DNA of 64,000 nucleotides. It comes from an uncultured Prevotella sp. (GTDB taxonomy: Bacteria > Bacteroidota > Bacteroidia > Bacteroidales > Bacteroidaceae). Under the pieces are notes generated by a model. The model searched no databases and had not been told where the DNA came from. It saw only the letters and a list, made by a program, of their open reading frames with translations. The translations under genes and the position numbers were made by a program. The stretch covers positions 1 through 64,000 of the forward strand of contig CAKPRX010000001.1 of assembly GCA_934183135.1 (NCBI GenBank), given 5' to 3'. Positions 34,968-42,887 of this stretch are shown here, piece after piece. Positions within the stretch are counted from its first letter, which is position 1; the number at the start of each line of letters is the position of its first letter.

Positions 34968-37172
34968 ATGCTACAAGCCAACCTACTGAGCGTGGCGATA
35001 GTGGCGACACTGCTGCTTACAGGCTACTGCTTACGCCGGATTATCTTCCGCAACTACGACACGTTTATCCGCCGCACCGCCTTTGTGGTCTTCCTCGGCG
35101 GATTTGTCATCTACTTCATCGGATTCAGGGACGGCAGCGAAGCCCTTGGCACCCGCCTGTCGTGGTTTGCCTCCATCTTCCGTCCCCTGCTGGCCTCGGT
35201 AGAGATGTTTGCCTTTGGCAACGGGCTCATCGAGGTGGGCGAGGCGTGCAAGGAGAACATGCTCTACATGACCGCCTTCGCCGTGCTCCACTTCGCAGCC
35301 GTGGCGGTGGCCTTTGCCGTCGCCATCAACTACCTGGGCGTCCGCTTCAAGTCATCGTGGCGCTGGCTGAGGCTGCGCATGCGCCCCACGCTGCCAGGCG
35401 ATGTACACGTGTTCTTCGGCGTCAACGAGGTGTCGCTCATGCTGGCCCGCGACATCAGGCAGACCCATGCCGCAGACACCATCATCTTTGTCAACGCGCC
35501 CGAGGATGTAAGCGGACAGGGGGTGCTGGGCTTTGCCAGCCTGTTCAACGTGTTCAGCTTCCGCCGCGAGATAGTCGCCGAGGTAGACCGGCTGCAAGGC
35601 ATCATACGGCAGGTACGGGTGCCCATCCAGCACATGCCGGGCAACGACGTGCTGCGCCAACTGGGACTGGCGCGCATACTGGACAAGACGCGCTCGTCCA
35701 TCAATTTCTACCTGCTGTACGACGACCAGCTGCAGAACATAGCCAAGAACATCAAGCTGCGCAGCGACAGCTACTTCGGAAGTCACATGACGGCCAAGGC
35801 GTACATATACTGCCGGGCCACGAGTGGCAAGATTAACGGCGGAACGGCCTTCGAGTACAACTCGGTGACAGGGGTAGAGACCGTGCTGGTCGACTCGGCC
35901 CAGCTCACCGCCAAGGCGATGATAACCGATACGGCCACCCATCCCGTGAACTTCGTCGACGTAGACCGGCGCCGCGGCGTGGCCACCTCGGCGTTCCACT
36001 GCATGATTATAGGTTTCGGCGAGACCGGCCAGGAGATATTCAAGTTTCTCTACGAGCATGGCCAGTTTGCCTATGACGACGACTTCAAGGGCCGCCACAT
36101 GGTGTGCCACATCGTAGACCCCAAGGCCGACAGCAAGCGGGGCTTCTTCGAGATGCGCTACCCCTGCCTGCAGGCTGGCAGCGGCCTGTCGTCGCTCCAG
36201 GCCGAGATAGTGTGGCACAACCACGATGCCGGCGACACCCGTTTCTGGCAGCTCATGGACAGCATACGCGACGAGCTCAACTACGTGGTCATCGCCACCG
36301 GCAGCGACAACCGCAACATAGCCATCGCTTACGACCTGTGCGACTACGCCCTGCGCTGGCGCACCCGCCGCCTCTACCACTTCGGCATCTTCGTCCGCTC
36401 GTACTGCCAGATTAACGAGTGCCGTTACCACGAGCTCGCCCGGCTGTGTGTAGACCAGGACGGGCGCCAGATAGTGCATCCCGTAGGCATGGTGTCGGCC
36501 ACTTTCACCCACCGCTATGTATGGAAGCGACTGCTGGAGCGCGAGGCGGCCGTGTTCTCGGATGTCTACGCAAGTTCGTTTACCAAGCACTTCGACGAGA
36601 TAAGGCTCTCCGGCTTCGACTACGCCTACGACCGCTGGTGGGCGCGCCACGCCACCGCCAAGGGCGACCGTGTAAAATATGCCCGCATCAAGCGCGTAGA
36701 GTACCAGGAGTACTCGGCGGCCTTCCATATATACACCAAGATGCACATGCTGGGTCTCACGGAGACCCATGACCCTGACGGGCAACGTAACATGGAGCTG
36801 TTGGCCGCCTGCCACAGTCTGCACGACCTGGAGCAGCTGCCATTCTTCGCCAATCTGGTGCGGCAGGAGCACTACCGGTATGTGGCCTCGCACGAGTGTA
36901 CGGGCTACACGCCCATGACGATAGCCGAGTTTGAGCAGGGAAACCGCAGCCAGGCGTGCGACGTCATCCGCCACAAGCTGCTCAACATGGTGAGCTGGGC
37001 CGAGCTGCCCTCCATACCCGTCGTGGCCAGCGCCAGCCGCATGGTACCGGCCGAATATAGCACCCGGGTCAACGAGTACTTCCTGGAGCTGCTCGTCCAG
37101 ACCTCGCTCGCCATCGGCCTGCGCCTGCGCGAACAGGCCATAGCGGCCGCTGCTGCCAAGAGCGATTCGTAA
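34968..37172 (+). CDS. Membrane-anchored tandem NAD-binding (RCK/TrkA-N-like) protein
   Basis: 734 residues. Three N-terminal helices (LLSVAIVATLLLTGYCL, AFVVFLGGFVIYFIGF, FAVLHFAAVAVAFAVAI) lack an evident K+ filter (no TVGYG). Two Rossmann-like segments follow: VHVFFGVNEVSLMLARDI (~145) and HCMIIGFGETGQEIFKFL (~346), the latter a canonical GxGxxG. Near 630-645 LVRQEHYRYVASHECTGYTP resembles the EHxRW block of RyR-type domains found on some bacterial channel regulators. Function unknown; a redox- or nucleotide-sensing membrane regulator is an inference. Last gene of the operon; its TAA is the first three bases of repeat copy B. Confidence 0.7.
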   Translation: MLQANLLSVAIVATLLLTGYCLRRIIFRNYDTFIRRTAFVVFLGGFVIYFIGFRDGSEALGTRLSWFASIFRPLLASVEMFAFGNGLIEVGEACKENMLYMTAFAVLHFAAVAVAFAVAINYLGVRFKSSWRWLRLRMRPTLPGDVHVFFGVNEVSLMLARDIRQTHAADTIIFVNAPEDVSGQGVLGFASLFNVFSFRREIVAEVDRLQGIIRQVRVPIQHMPGNDVLRQLGLARILDKTRSSINFYLLYDDQLQNIAKNIKLRSDSYFGSHMTAKAYIYCRATSGKINGGTAFEYNSVTGVETVLVDSAQLTAKAMITDTATHPVNFVDVDRRRGVATSAFHCMIIGFGETGQEIFKFLYEHGQFAYDDDFKGRHMVCHIVDPKADSKRGFFEMRYPCLQAGSGLSSLQAEIVWHNHDAGDTRFWQLMDSIRDELNYVVIATGSDNRNIAIAYDLCDYALRWRTRRLYHFGIFVRSYCQINECRYHELARLCVDQDGRQIVHPVGMVSATFTHRYVWKRLLEREAAVFSDVYASSFTKHFDEIRLSGFDYAYDRWWARHATAKGDRVKYARIKRVEYQEYSAAFHIYTKMHMLGLTETHDPDGQRNMELLAACHSLHDLEQLPFFANLVRQEHYRYVASHECTGYTPMTIAEFEQGNRSQACDVIRHKLLNMVSWAELPSIPVVASASRMVPAEYSTRVNEYFLELLVQTSLAIGLRLREQAIAAAAAKSDS

Positions 37173-37725
37173 AAACCTTTACACGCGACTGTATATTTAT
37201 GCAAAAATGGAAGTGACAATGTATAAATATACAGTCGTAACTGCCGTTTTTCGGGGCATAATTTCCAGATTTTTTCAACAAACCAGGACGATTTTCGGGG
37301 GCATCGGGGCCATTTTGGGGCACCGCAAGGACCGAAAAAGTAACAACCTTTTACAAAACAGGGGTATTCAGCCCCATTTTCGCTGCTATTTTGGTTGCTG
37401 AAGAGGTCGGTTTTTAGAGTCGCCGCGATGGTCATTTTTTTGCTCGCGATGGTCATTACGATTCTAATGACCATCGCGAGCAAAAAAAAGGTCGTTTTCG
37501 AGTGGTCCGAAAATTGCCATTTTCGTCACCGCCACCCCCTCGGTGAGCGTACAGACAATCTATGGAAAGCCGAAACGCCATCGCCTGGCAGCCAAACACC
37601 AAAAATGTATATTTATACATTTTCGGAAAAAAAATTACAATACAGATTATCAGACAGGCAGCCTGCGCCATCACCCAGGGAGCGCTTTTTACCTTTTTAC
37701 CCTTTTACCTTTTTACCTTTCAAAG
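37170..37725 (+). repeat. Long intergenic palindromic repeat, copy B
   Basis: Same architecture as copy A: P1 with perfect 15-bp arms (37186-37200, 37223-37237), P2 (37435-37488), P3 (AAATGTATATTTATACATTT from 37603), then the CTTTTTACC tail to CTTTCAAAG at 37725. Distances P1-P2 and P2-P3 equal those in A and C. It starts at the stop codon of the upstream gene and its tail supplies the stop of the convergent GNAT gene (37713), so it fills the whole 540-base gap. No other feature there. Confidence 0.9.
37435..37488. repeat. P2 hairpin of copy B: perfect 24-bp arms
   Basis: Arms 37435-37458 and 37465-37488, loop CGATTC. Seven T then GCTCGCGATGGTCATTA, with the exact complement. The outer GGTCA part seen in A no longer pairs. 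Confidence 0.93.
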
Positions 37726-38282
37726 TACTGCAGGTGGCGCATGGCATGGCCGCCCCAGGTGGCATCGTTCTGATAGACAAAACCGAGACGGGTGTAGAGT
37801 CGCTCGGCACGCGGATTGGCCGTGTCTACCAGCAGTCCGACAGCAGGAAAGCCCTCACGGCGCGCCCTGTCGATGGTGGCCCTCAGCAGTGCCGAGGCTA
37901 TGCCGCGCCCCCTGAACATCTCGTCTACACACAAGCTGTCTACGTAGAGTTCGCCAGCCTGCGTCTCGTCTTCCATATCCGAGAAATCGCGGCCCATACG
38001 CAGCCTCACCTCGTCTACAAACGCCTGGCGCAGGGCATGGAGCCGCCCGCCGTCGTAGCTGACGCATACCCCCGCCACGTCGCCGTGATCCATGGCCACC
38101 AGGGTGTTAAGGTAGCTATACTGGCTGTCTGGCCGGGCCACCAAGTCAGTCATCAGCTCTTCAAAATCGGCCAGCGTGTGCGACGGACCGGCATAATACA
38201 GACAGCAGTCGGTGCTCATGGCGGCCATAATGAGACGCGCTATTGCCCGCGCCTGCGTGGGCATGGCAGTAACTATATCCAT
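37713..38282 (-). CDS. GNAT-family N-acetyltransferase
   Basis: 189 residues from ATG 38282 (MDIVTAMPTQARAIARLI), which leaves 7 bases to the histidine kinase gene; the longer frame from 38315 would overlap it. GNAT motif A is AGELYVDSLCVDEMFRGRGIASALLRA (R/QxxGxG/A for acetyl-CoA), and motif B region VGLLVDTANPRAERLYTRLGF. Substrate unknown. The last codons and stop lie within the pyrimidine tail of repeat copy B, so the C-terminus (…YFER) is partly repeat-encoded. Co-directional with the two-component genes upstream. Confidence 0.88.
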   Translation of the reverse strand: MDIVTAMPTQARAIARLIMAAMSTDCCLYYAGPSHTLADFEELMTDLVARPDSQYSYLNTLVAMDHGDVAGVCVSYDGGRLHALRQAFVDEVRLRMGRDFSDMEDETQAGELYVDSLCVDEMFRGRGIASALLRATIDRARREGFPAVGLLVDTANPRAERLYTRLGFVYQNDATWGGHAMRHLQYFER

Positions 38283-38289
38283 AGGAATA

Positions 38290-39702
38290 CTATATCTTGT
38301 TAAGTGTGAAGTCAAACTGCAGTCCGCCCTGCCCGGGGATGCTCACACGGATAGCGCCACCATGGAGCAGCACGGCGTTCTTGACGATGGCCAGACCGAG
38401 CCCCGTGCCGCCCATCTTGCGGCTACGCCCCTTGTCTACGCGATAGAAACGCTCGAAGAGACGGCCCAAGTGCTGCGGCTCTACACCCACGCCATTGTCG
38501 GCGAAGGTAAAGTGCCACTGCCCGCCCTCGTCCTGGGCAGTCAGACTGATGGTGGTGCCCACGCCCGCATAGGCTATGGCGTTGTCGGTAAGGTTGCGGA
38601 ATATGCTGTATACCAGACTGGGATTGGCCCTGACCATCAGGCTGCCAGGCAAGTGTACCTCCATGTGCATCTGCCTGTCGGCCAACTGCAGAGCCGTGGC
38701 CTTGACGATGCTGGCCACCACCTGGGCTATGTCTACCGGGCCGAACTCCATCAGCGGAGCCCCATCGTCCATCTGGTTGAGTGTAGATATGTCCTGCAAC
38801 AGCGTGGCAAGACGCTGGCTCTGGGCATAGCAGCGCTCCATGAACTGCCGGCGGGTGGCCCCGTCCATGTCCGGGTTCTCGATGATGGTCTCCAGGTAGC
38901 CCTGGATGCTCGCCACGGGCGTCTTGAGCTCGTGGGCTATGTTCTGTGTAAGCTGCCGCTTCAGGACATCCTGCTCCCGGCGCGTATGCTGCAGTCGGCG
39001 ATATATCTTGATAATCTTTTCGGCTATCTCGCCCAACTCGTCGTTCGGAAAGCCTATCAGCTCCTCGGTATCGAGCGACTCGTTGTGGTCGGCGCGGGCA
39101 GCAAAGGCTCTCAGCTTGGCTATATTCTTGCCCAGGCGGTGTGTAAAGTGGTAGAGCACCATCACCAGCAGTAGGATGGCCCCTAAGGCAAACCACAAGA
39201 AGTGCTGGTCGGCCTGGAGAGACTTTGCCAGGTCGTGGGTGTAAGGCAGCGCGCTGCGGATGACGATGGAGTCGTGCGGATAGTACGACGCTGAGTAGAA
39301 GAAGTAGCCCTTGAGCGTCTTGCTGCTACGCTCTACCGTAGAGCCGGTGCCCGTGGCGAGTGCCTGGCGTACCTCGGGGCGGCCCGCGTGGCTGGCAAAG
39401 TCGGTATAGCGCTTGTGCCAGTTGTCGAACACCACCCGCCCGTCCGGACGGATGAGCGTTACGCGCAGGCCGGGCATGTGGTGGCGGCGCACGTAGGCAG
39501 CCAGCGCAGCCTCGGTCATCGCGGGCTGGTCATGGAGCTCGTCGTCCATTCGGTCGTTGAAGTCCTGGAGCCTTATGGTAAGCGCGTCTATCTTATACTG
39601 CTTCTCCCGGCCATGCTGGTACACTATAAAAGTGGTGGCAAAGACCAGGAACACGGCAATGACACCCACGTACAACTTCTGTCCTACACTGATACGTCGC
39701 AT
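38290..39702 (-). CDS. Sensor histidine kinase
   Basis: 470 residues. Helix 1 (KLYVGVIAVFLVFATTFIVYQ), a ~130-residue periplasmic sensor, helix 2 (FLWFALGAILLLVMVLYHF), a HAMP-like linker, then HisKA with phospho-His257 in IAHELKTPVASIQGYLE and HATPase_c with DNAIAYAGVG, ADNGVGVEPQ and MGGTGLGLAIVKNAV. Inner-membrane kinase for the response regulator encoded 5 bases upstream. The sensor contains the segment KTLKGYFFYSASYYPHDSIV; the ligand is unknown. Confidence 0.93.
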   Translation of the reverse strand: MRRISVGQKLYVGVIAVFLVFATTFIVYQHGREKQYKIDALTIRLQDFNDRMDDELHDQPAMTEAALAAYVRRHHMPGLRVTLIRPDGRVVFDNWHKRYTDFASHAGRPEVRQALATGTGSTVERSSKTLKGYFFYSASYYPHDSIVIRSALPYTHDLAKSLQADQHFLWFALGAILLLVMVLYHFTHRLGKNIAKLRAFAARADHNESLDTEELIGFPNDELGEIAEKIIKIYRRLQHTRREQDVLKRQLTQNIAHELKTPVASIQGYLETIIENPDMDGATRRQFMERCYAQSQRLATLLQDISTLNQMDDGAPLMEFGPVDIAQVVASIVKATALQLADRQMHMEVHLPGSLMVRANPSLVYSIFRNLTDNAIAYAGVGTTISLTAQDEGGQWHFTFADNGVGVEPQHLGRLFERFYRVDKGRSRKMGGTGLGLAIVKNAVLLHGGAIRVSIPGQGGLQFDFTLNKI

Positions 39703-39707
39703 GGCCG

Positions 39708-40394
39708 CTATTCTTCAAAGAAATAACCATAGCCCAGCCTGGTAACGATGTGGTGGGCGTAGTCCTTAATCTTCTTGCGCACACGGGTGATGTTCACGTC
39801 GACCGTGCGGTCCAGTACCATCACGTCGCGAGGCCAGATGCGGTTGATGAGCTCCTGCCGGGAGAAGACGCGGCCCTTTTCGCGCAACAGGAGGGCCAGT
39901 ATCTCGAACTCGGTCTTAGAGAAGGGTATCTCCTCGCCGTCGACGCTCACCGTCTTCTTGTCCATGTTGAGCCGCAGGCTCTTAAAGGCGAGCACCTGCT
40001 GGCCAGGGGCCGGCTCGTGGGTACGGCGCAGCACGGCCTTGATACGGGCCTTGACCTCGCGGATAGAGAAGGGTTTGGCGATGTAGTCGTCGGCCCCTAT
40101 GTCGAGCCCTTTCACGGTGTCGCCCTCGGCGGTGCGTGCCGTCAGGAAGATGATGGGTATCTGTGAGGTCTCTGCGTGCGTCTTCAGCATACGCGCCAGG
40201 GTGAAGCCGTCCATGCCGCCCATCATCACGTCGAGCAGCAGCAGGTCATAGCGGGCCACGTTCTTCTCCAGGGCCTCCTCGGCCGAGTTGGCGGTAGTAA
40301 CGTGGTAGCCCTCGGCTTCCAGATTGAACTTCAGGATATCACACAGGTCTGTCTCATCGTCTACCACCAGTACACGATACTTCTTTTCATCCAT
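39708..40394 (-). CDS. OmpR/PhoB-family response regulator
   Basis: 228 residues from ATG 40394 (MDEKKYRVLVVDDETDLCD); longer extension crosses the promoter. Receiver with Asp12/13, phosphoacceptor Asp55 in LLLLDVMMGGMDG, Thr (IIFLTARTAEGD) and Lys (DYIAKPFSIREV). C-terminal winged helix: SKTEFEILALLLREKGRVFSRQELINRIWPRDVMVLDRTVDVNITRVRKKI. Partner of the histidine kinase that follows. Promoter TAAATTTG at 40421-40428 on the minus strand. Confidence 0.94.
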   Translation of the reverse strand: MDEKKYRVLVVDDETDLCDILKFNLEAEGYHVTTANSAEEALEKNVARYDLLLLDVMMGGMDGFTLARMLKTHAETSQIPIIFLTARTAEGDTVKGLDIGADDYIAKPFSIREVKARIKAVLRRTHEPAPGQQVLAFKSLRLNMDKKTVSVDGEEIPFSKTEFEILALLLREKGRVFSRQELINRIWPRDVMVLDRTVDVNITRVRKKIKDYAHHIVTRLGYGYFFEE

Positions 40395-40420
40395 ATTGCT
40401 ATTACTTATCATACCTGTTG

Positions 40421-40428
40421 CAAATTTA
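40421..40428 (-). promoter_or_regulatory. Promoter -7 box, two-component operon
   Basis: Minus strand TAAATTTG, 27 bases before the response regulator ATG. Confidence 0.5.
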
Positions 40429-40633
40429 TGAAATCTACTGAGTAATAGCGCCACAGGGGCCATTACAATTCTGTGAAAAAAAGAGCGCCGGCCTGCCCGT
40501 GCTGGGGTTTGCCGTGCCCTGGCGGCGTCTAAGCGGCATCGCCGCGATGCTCTGTAGCTACAAAGTTAGTACATGGCGTCTACAATTCAAAGCAAATGGC
40601 CAACTATTTTGCATCGGGCCGCACTTTCGGGGC

Positions 40634-40691
40634 CATATACGGCAAGGGGGGCTCCCATCGCCAGCGCGGCGGGAGCCCCCCTCGGTATATG
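40634..40691 (-). terminator. Hairpin after the GH35 gene
   Basis: AGGGGGGCTCCC (40645-40656) pairs with GGGAGCCCCCCT (40671-40682), extended by outer CATATAC/GTATATG. It begins 10 bases after the GH35 stop on the minus strand. No T-run follows. Confidence 0.55.
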
Positions 40692-40700
40692 GGTAGCGGG

Positions 40701-42578
40701 TTACTGTTTCTTCAGCACATCGAGCTTGGGGGTCTCTATGCCGCTCAGGGTGGTATGGCGGCTGTCGTTGAGCTGCTCGAAGATTACTATCTCGTTCTGG
40801 CCCTTCTTCAGGAAACAGCCGGGCAGGTAGAGAGTCTGCTGGGGCCCCACATGCCAGTAGCGGCCCAGGTTGACACCGTTGACAAAGACGATGCCCTTGC
40901 CCCACTGTTCCATGTCAAGGAAGGTGTCGCCCACATTATCTATATTAAAGGTGCCCTGGTATATCACGGGCAGCCCCTGGGCGTAGCCGTGGTCCGAGGC
41001 CGACAGCCGGGGAGCCTTGTCCATGGGCAGGCGATACATTTTCCACTCGCCCTCGATAGTATTGTCGTTGATAGTGACAGGACGGGTAAAGCCCTTGAAA
41101 CTCTCGGAGATGCGGGCACCGTAGTTGATGCGGCCCAGGTTCTCGACCAGGATGTCGAGGGTACTGTTAAAGGGTATATCGACCTCTATGCTGTCCTTGC
41201 CGGTAACGCGGTTGAGCTCGCCCACCCTGGCGCCGTTCACATAGACTATGCCATAGTCGGCTATGCCGTCGGCCTTGAGCACGCCACTGATGGGCTGGTT
41301 GAAGTGACGGCGGTAGAGCACGTAGCCATGGCCCTGGCCCAGCGCCTCGAACGTGGGAAGCGTGTCGCACTCTACGGGCGCGATGCCCTCGATACGGTCA
41401 AAGAGGTTCTGGCTGTTGCTGAGCTGTATATCACGGACGGCTATCACGGGGATGCGTGCCGGAACCTCGGGCAGGTTCTTATGGTACTGCTTCAGGATGT
41501 CGCGTATGGCCTGGTACTTAGGCGTGGCCCAGCCGGCCTCGCTGATGGGCGCGTCGTAGTCGTAGCTGGTAAGGTCGGGCTGCAGGTTCTTGGCGTTGGT
41601 GTAGTTGGCACCCGACGTAAAGCCAAAGTTGGTACCGCCATGTACCATGTAGAAGTTGAAGCTGATACCTGCGTCGAGGTATTTCTTCATCTGGTTGGTA
41701 AAGGCGGTCGACGTTACCTTCTGGAAAGGCTCGTTCCAGTGGTCCAGCCAGCCCGTATAAAACTCTGCCACCATGTAAGGGCCCACGCCACCGTGGTACT
41801 GGTCTACCTTCTTCTTCACATTGGCTATGTTGTTCTCGCCATTACAGGTGGGCAGGGCGCCCTCGATAGAGCCGCCCTCGAAGAGCCAGCTGCCATCGGA
41901 TGTAAACATGGGTATGTCGAAGCCTGCCTGGACCAGCGCGTCGCGTATGGCTGCGCTATACTTCTTGTGTGTGGCCAGGGGAATGTCCTTGCGCTGGCTA
42001 ACGTACGACCCGAACTCGTTCTCGGCCTGCACCATCACGATGGGGCCGCCCTTGGTTACCTGGAAGTCGCGCACCTGGGCCGCCAGTTGGCCTATATAGG
42101 TGCGGCACGAGTCCAGAAAAGCCTTGTTGTCAGTACGTATCTTCATGCCGGGAACCGTGCTGAGCCACCAGGGATAGCCACCGTACTCCCACTCGCCACA
42201 GGCATAGGGGCCTGGACGCAGGATAACCATCATACCCTCGTCTTGGGCGGCCTTGAGAAAGCCCCGCAGGTTGTGGCTGCCCGTAGTCCAGTCCCACTGG
42301 CCGGGGGCCGTCTCGTGGTAGTTCCAGAACACGTAGGTGGCCACGGCATTGAGCCCTAAGGCTTTCATCATCCGCAGCCGGTGCTGCCAGTAAGCAGCGG
42401 GCACGCGGGCGTAGTGCATCTCGCCCGAGTGTATCTGTATGGGCCGCCCGTCGTAGACAAAGTTTCCACCCTCTATCTTAAAGGTGTGCTTGGCCTTGGC
42501 CGACGCACCGGAGGCCGCTCCAAGCATCAGGGCCAGTACGGCCACAAAGAGAGAACATCTTAATAAGTTGCGATTCAT
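40701..42578 (-). CDS. Secreted beta-galactosidase, GH35
   Basis: 625 residues; signal peptide MNRNLLRCSLFVAVLALMLG..., cleavage near ASA. GH35 marks: RPIQIHSGEMHYARVPAAYW, NAVATYVFWNYHE, RPGPYACGEWEYGGYPWWL, acid/base region VQAENEFGSY (Glu188) and nucleophile Glu272 in MVAEFYTGWLDHW. The C-terminal third holds jelly-roll galactose-binding-like domains (VFVNGVNLGRYWHVGPQQTLYLP). It would remove terminal beta-galactose in the periplasm or outside. Monocistronic, with a minus-strand promoter TAATTTTG at 42603 and its own hairpin. Confidence 0.94.
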   Translation of the reverse strand: MNRNLLRCSLFVAVLALMLGAASGASAKAKHTFKIEGGNFVYDGRPIQIHSGEMHYARVPAAYWQHRLRMMKALGLNAVATYVFWNYHETAPGQWDWTTGSHNLRGFLKAAQDEGMMVILRPGPYACGEWEYGGYPWWLSTVPGMKIRTDNKAFLDSCRTYIGQLAAQVRDFQVTKGGPIVMVQAENEFGSYVSQRKDIPLATHKKYSAAIRDALVQAGFDIPMFTSDGSWLFEGGSIEGALPTCNGENNIANVKKKVDQYHGGVGPYMVAEFYTGWLDHWNEPFQKVTSTAFTNQMKKYLDAGISFNFYMVHGGTNFGFTSGANYTNAKNLQPDLTSYDYDAPISEAGWATPKYQAIRDILKQYHKNLPEVPARIPVIAVRDIQLSNSQNLFDRIEGIAPVECDTLPTFEALGQGHGYVLYRRHFNQPISGVLKADGIADYGIVYVNGARVGELNRVTGKDSIEVDIPFNSTLDILVENLGRINYGARISESFKGFTRPVTINDNTIEGEWKMYRLPMDKAPRLSASDHGYAQGLPVIYQGTFNIDNVGDTFLDMEQWGKGIVFVNGVNLGRYWHVGPQQTLYLPGCFLKKGQNEIVIFEQLNDSRHTTLSGIETPKLDVLKKQ

Positions 42579-42887
42579 ATATGTTATAATTGTTTAGTGA
42601 TACAAAATTAGTAATAAATGTACGCGCGCGAAAAGAAATGGCCTATAATTTTTGTTAACTCTGCCAGCTTTGCGTTTCTAACGGCGGCTCCCTGCAACGC
42701 AGAGACCGGTCTCCACGATGGCCGGGGCTGACAAGTGCGTCACCAGCCACTGACATTTTGGCAGAAATCGGGGTTCGGAACGTCCTTTGCACAACAGGCT
42801 ATAGCGCTGACGCTCCCCCCCGAGGGACGGCAGAGCTGAGAGCAAACACCCCAATAACAACAACGACTAAAGAAAGGAACAACAAAT
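42579..42887. other. 309-base intergenic region between GH35 and clpB, divergent promoters
   Basis: Minus strand TAATTTTG at 42603-42610 serves GH35. For clpB a TTTG at 42757-42760 and GTCCTTTG at 42782-42789 (spacing 21) form a weak promoter. No CIRCE-type inverted repeat is seen. An A-rich GAAAGGAAC lies 8-16 bases before the clpB ATG. Confidence 0.55.

Larger units (their letters stand above)
40395..40700. other. 306-base intergenic region, GH35 stop to response-regulator start
   Basis: Contains a minus-strand -7 box CAAATTTA (40421-40428; reads TAAATTTG) for the two-component genes and, at the GH35 end, a large GC-rich hairpin (40634-40691). In between, 40440-40630, nothing recognisable. 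Confidence 0.6.

Noticed and set aside
42579-42887. CIRCE heat-shock operator upstream of clpB
   Set aside because: No TTAGCACTC-N9-GAGTGCTAA-like inverted repeat is present.
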